Origin: an uncultured Muribaculaceae bacterium
GTDB lineage: Bacteria; Bacteroidota; Bacteroidia; Bacteroidales; Muribaculaceae
NCBI GenBank assembly: GCA_910584735.1
Contig: CAJUBM010000028.1
Location: 1-26,316 of the forward strand
DNA: 26,316 nucleotides
Reading direction: 5' to 3'
A model generated the notes under the pieces. That model did not search any database, was not told where the DNA came from, and was given only the letters and a program-made list of their open reading frames with translations. The position numbers were made by a program, and so were the translations under genes. Positions 24,066 through 26,316 of this stretch are shown in pieces; position 1 is the first letter of the stretch, and the number at the start of each line of letters is the position of its first letter.

Positions 24066-25460
24066 ATGAGGAATGTTGCGGCATGGTCTTTTGTATTGTT
24101 TGTATCGTTAGCGATACTCGCGGCATGTTCCGGGAAAAAGAATTCCCGGACGGAGCTTCACGCCACTATTCCCCATCCTCTGCCAGATACATTGAAAGTG
24201 GCCACCCTTTACTCTCCGACCTCATATTTCATCTATCGCGATGAAGAGATGGGCTATGATTACTCCCTAATATCCCAGTTTGCGTCAGACAAAGGCATAG
24301 TGGTGGACCTCACAGTGGCTCCGTCTCTACCGGCAATGATAGAGATGCTTGACTCCGGCGAGGTTGATGTTCTGGCCTATGAGATACCCGTCACGGCCGA
24401 ATACCGCCGCAACGTGCTACCCTGCGGGCCGGAGAACCTCACGCACCAGGTCCTGGTACAACCCCGTAAGGGAGGAGAGGGGTTCATTACCGATGAGACA
24501 CAGCTTATAGGACGCGATGTATATGTGGAGGCAGACTCCAAATACCAGTACCGCATGCAGAATCTTGACGAGGAACTGGGTGGAGGCGTAAATATACATA
24601 TCATTGACCGCGATACTCTTATCACCGAAGATCTAATCGGCATGGTATCTGACGGCGAGATACCGCTCACGGTTGTTGACAGCGACATAGCGCGCCTTAA
24701 CAAGACCTATTATCCTGACCTTGACGTATCGCTGGCCCTCAGTTTCCCGCAACGTTCATCATGGGGCGTATCGCCCAAGACAGAATGGCTGGCCGACTCG
24801 ATAAACGACTGGATCAGCCAGGAAACGCCCCGGCGCCGCAACGCCGACCTCCTGAAACGATATTTCGAACTGTCTAAGATTGCAGAACCGTATATCGTGA
24901 CGATTGATTTTTCAAAAGGGGTAATATCTCCCTACGATGAGATGTTCCGCCGTCACGCCTCAGCCAACGGGCAGGACTGGCGAATACTCGCGGCACAAGG
25001 ATACGTAGAGAGCCACTTCCGCAACGACCTGGTATCGTGGGCCGGAGCTCGAGGAATGATGCAGCTTATGCCTGCTGCGGCAAGAGCCTACGGACTTAAC
25101 GAGGCAACCGTAACCGACCCGGACAAAAACATAGAAGCCGCCGCAAGAATCATGCGCGACATCGACCGCTCACTTGCAAAAAAAGTCTCAGACCCGGTCG
25201 AGCGCCGTAAATTCGCGCTGGCGGCATATAATTCCGGTATAGCGCACATATACGATGCGATAGCCCTCGCAGCCAAATACGGCAAAGACCCGCAAATCTG
25301 GGAAGGAAACGTTGAGAGCGCTCTGCTCATGAAGTCAAACCCTGAATATTATTCCGACCCCGTATGCCGCGCAGGCTACTTCCGCGGGCGCCAGACGGTG
25401 GAATACGTAAGAAAGGTACTGGACTTCTACCACCGTGCGAAAGACAAAATAAAGGCTTGA
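24066..25460 (+). CDS. mltF: MltF-like membrane-bound lytic transglycosylase
   Basis: The enzyme should cleave peptidoglycan between MurNAc and GlcNAc, forming 1,6-anhydroMurNAc. The N-terminus is a signal with lipobox (AILAAC, C21), so it is a lipoprotein. Residues about 40-265 form a periplasmic-binding-protein domain of the SBP_bac_3 type (TLKVATLYSPTSYFIYRDEEMGYDYSLISQFA). Residues about 295-455 form a SLT domain with the catalytic glutamate E315 in QGYVESHFRNDLVSWAGARGMMQLMP, plus the later AAYNSGIAHIYDA motif. This two-domain order is that of MltF. The 464-aa length is normal. It is 49 bp after purM with no promoter seen. The gene name is given on domain architecture, not on proven orthology. 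Confidence 0.9.
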   Translation: MRNVAAWSFVLFVSLAILAACSGKKNSRTELHATIPHPLPDTLKVATLYSPTSYFIYRDEEMGYDYSLISQFASDKGIVVDLTVAPSLPAMIEMLDSGEVDVLAYEIPVTAEYRRNVLPCGPENLTHQVLVQPRKGGEGFITDETQLIGRDVYVEADSKYQYRMQNLDEELGGGVNIHIIDRDTLITEDLIGMVSDGEIPLTVVDSDIARLNKTYYPDLDVSLALSFPQRSSWGVSPKTEWLADSINDWISQETPRRRNADLLKRYFELSKIAEPYIVTIDFSKGVISPYDEMFRRHASANGQDWRILAAQGYVESHFRNDLVSWAGARGMMQLMPAAARAYGLNEATVTDPDKNIEAAARIMRDIDRSLAKKVSDPVERRKFALAAYNSGIAHIYDAIALAAKYGKDPQIWEGNVESALLMKSNPEYYSDPVCRAGYFRGRQTVEYVRKVLDFYHRAKDKIKA

Positions 25461-25582
25461 GCATATACCCTCCCGAACAATTTAACCCATCTAAACATTC
25501 TTACATAGAGGTTAACCCAACACGCCTCCGGCCAACGTAAGACAAATCAACAACAAGCCATAACAACTAACCAATTGGAATT

Positions 25583-26125
25583 ATGAAAAAACGTTATCTT
25601 CCAATGGCGGTAGCAGCCCTGCTCGCCGGATCGATGCTAACATCCTGCATCGGCTCGTTCTCACTCACCAACAAGCTCCTTGCCTGGAACAACCAGGTGA
25701 GCAACAAGTTCGTGAACGAACTGGTGTTCTTCGCGTTCTGGATTATACCTGTATATGAAGTAACGGCTTTGGCCGATGTCCTGGTTCTTAACTCCATCGA
25801 GTTCTGGAGCGGGTCGAATCCCATAGCCTGCGGAAAAAGCATGATTGACGGCAAGGATGGAAAATACCTTGTAGAATGTGACGGCAAAGGGTACACGATC
25901 ACATCCATGAACGACAAATCAGTGGTGCGCCTTGACTTCGATGAAACCGACCGTTCATGGAGTGTGGCCACTGAGGAAGGTTCTGTAAAATTCATGACCT
26001 TCGTTGACGATACCCATGTCGATATGATTACCCCCGATGGCTCTTTCCAGACCGTAGAACTATCCGATGCCGGACTGATGGCATACCGTGAGACGGCAGC
26101 CGGAGCCATGTTTGCCGCAAGATAA
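25583..26125 (+). CDS. DUF3332-like lipoprotein, function unknown
   Basis: The 180-aa product has a signal peptide and lipobox, SMLTSC with C22. The mature N-terminal part IGSFSLTNKLLAWNNQVSNKFVNELVFFAFWIIPVYEVTALADVLVLNSIEFWSG is typical of the DUF3332 family; it includes one hydrophobic stretch (about residues 47-70) that could be membrane-associated. The second half is beta-rich and hydrophilic (KYLVECDGKGYTITSMND, SWSVATEEGSVKFMTFV). The function is unknown. It is preceded by 122 bp without a clear TAnnTTTG box and followed by a strong terminator. Confidence 0.85.
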   Translation: MKKRYLPMAVAALLAGSMLTSCIGSFSLTNKLLAWNNQVSNKFVNELVFFAFWIIPVYEVTALADVLVLNSIEFWSGSNPIACGKSMIDGKDGKYLVECDGKGYTITSMNDKSVVRLDFDETDRSWSVATEEGSVKFMTFVDDTHVDMITPDGSFQTVELSDAGLMAYRETAAGAMFAAR

Positions 26126-26153
26126 TCCTGCGGAACTCCATATAACCGATATA

Positions 26154-26189
26154 CCCACCCGCATCTGTCAGCGAACAAATGCGGGTGGG
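26154..26189 (+). terminator. Intrinsic terminator after the DUF3332 gene
   Basis: CCCACCCGCAT (26154-26164) and ATGCGGGTGGG (26179-26189) form a perfect 11-bp stem, followed by GTTATTTTT. Confidence 0.92.
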
Positions 26190-26253
26190 GTTATTTTTGC
26201 CGCATAATATTCAAAAAAACGGGGTAAACGAACTTTATTTACGATTTTATTCA

Positions 26254-26261
26254 TATCTTTG
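26254..26261 (+). promoter_or_regulatory. -7 promoter element pointing out of the window into the right repeat
   Basis: TATCTTTG fits TAnnTTTG; TTTA near 26233 could serve as a weak -33. A transcript would begin near 26268, within the terminal repeat, and run out of the window. The equivalent position beside the left copy has no such box, so the promoter is not part of the repeat. Confidence 0.55.
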
Positions 26262-26264
26262 CCA

Positions 26265-26315
26265 TAGTAGTGGTGCGATAAAAATCTTACCACTGTTATT
26301 AAAATATTAATATTT
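26265..26315 (+). repeat. Right copy of exact 51-bp terminal inverted repeat
   Basis: Exact reverse complement of 1-51. It begins TAGTAGTGG, contains a hairpin (AGTGGT/ACCACT arms with an inner GAT/ATC stem), and ends in the palindrome AAATATTAATATTT (26302-26315) one base from the window edge. Identity with the left copy stops exactly at the TA at its inner border. Confidence 0.9.
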
Positions 26316-26316
26316 A

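Noticed and set aside
1..26316. Matching ends as evidence for a circular plasmid, phage or linear replicon with hairpin ends
   Set aside because: The end repeats are inverted, not direct, so they do not show circularity. The content (guaB, purM, serA, fmt, topB, cdsA, tRNA-Cys) is chromosomal and no replication, partition or telomere-resolution gene is present.

Overview
The window looks like ordinary chromosomal core sequence from a member of the Bacteroidales, most likely the Muribaculaceae or a close relative. Evidence: repeated Bacteroidota-type promoter elements (-7 box TAnnTTTG, seen as TAACTTTG or TATCTTTG before the tRNA, the PstS-like gene, the phosphosugar mutase, serC, guaB and others), absence of clear Shine-Dalgarno sequences, and Bacteroidota-type families (DUF2851, a short SerA with lysine in place of the catalytic histidine, and a PurM of about 387 aa). 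The family-level placement is inference from protein style only.

Layout. Almost everything is on the + strand; only rarA is on the minus strand. 91-2873: dsbD (thiol:disulfide interchange) overlapping mazG (NTP pyrophosphohydrolase). 2910-3308: a small secreted protein of unknown function. 3425-5814: topB (topoisomerase III) overlapping a small Cys-rich membrane protein. 5919-5989: tRNA-Cys with its own promoter and a following hairpin, then a DUF2851 gene (6058-7338). 7339-7663: a long leader with a duplicated 15-mer and two possible tiny ORFs, then a TetR-like regulator (7664-8386), convergent with rarA (8435-9706). 9995-13070: a 62-aa membrane protein, a PstS-like phosphate-binding lipoprotein and a secreted TPR protein. 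13178-14020: nitroreductase-like protein. 14304-16052: phosphosugar mutase. 16194-17895: RluA-type pseudouridine synthase overlapping fmt. 18082-20132: serC-serA (first two steps of serine synthesis). 20388-24016: guaB, cdsA, purM (GMP, phospholipid and purine synthesis). 24066-26125: an MltF-like lytic transglycosylase lipoprotein and a DUF3332 lipoprotein.

The genes are mostly housekeeping: nucleotide, serine and phospholipid synthesis, translation initiation, DNA repair and cell-envelope upkeep. I see no transposase, integrase, phage gene, CRISPR array, toxin-antitoxin pair or defence system.

The one large-scale oddity is that the window is bounded by an exact 51-bp inverted repeat (1-51 against 26265-26315). 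Each copy ends in a 14-bp AT-only palindrome at the window edge, contains an internal hairpin and is bordered inward by TA. This could be a palindromic MITE-like repeat at which the assembly broke, the ends of larger mobile elements, or the borders of an invertible segment. The sequence alone cannot decide. Smaller observations are a tandem duplication across a stop codon, structured leaders, unusual start codons and a Lys-type SerA.
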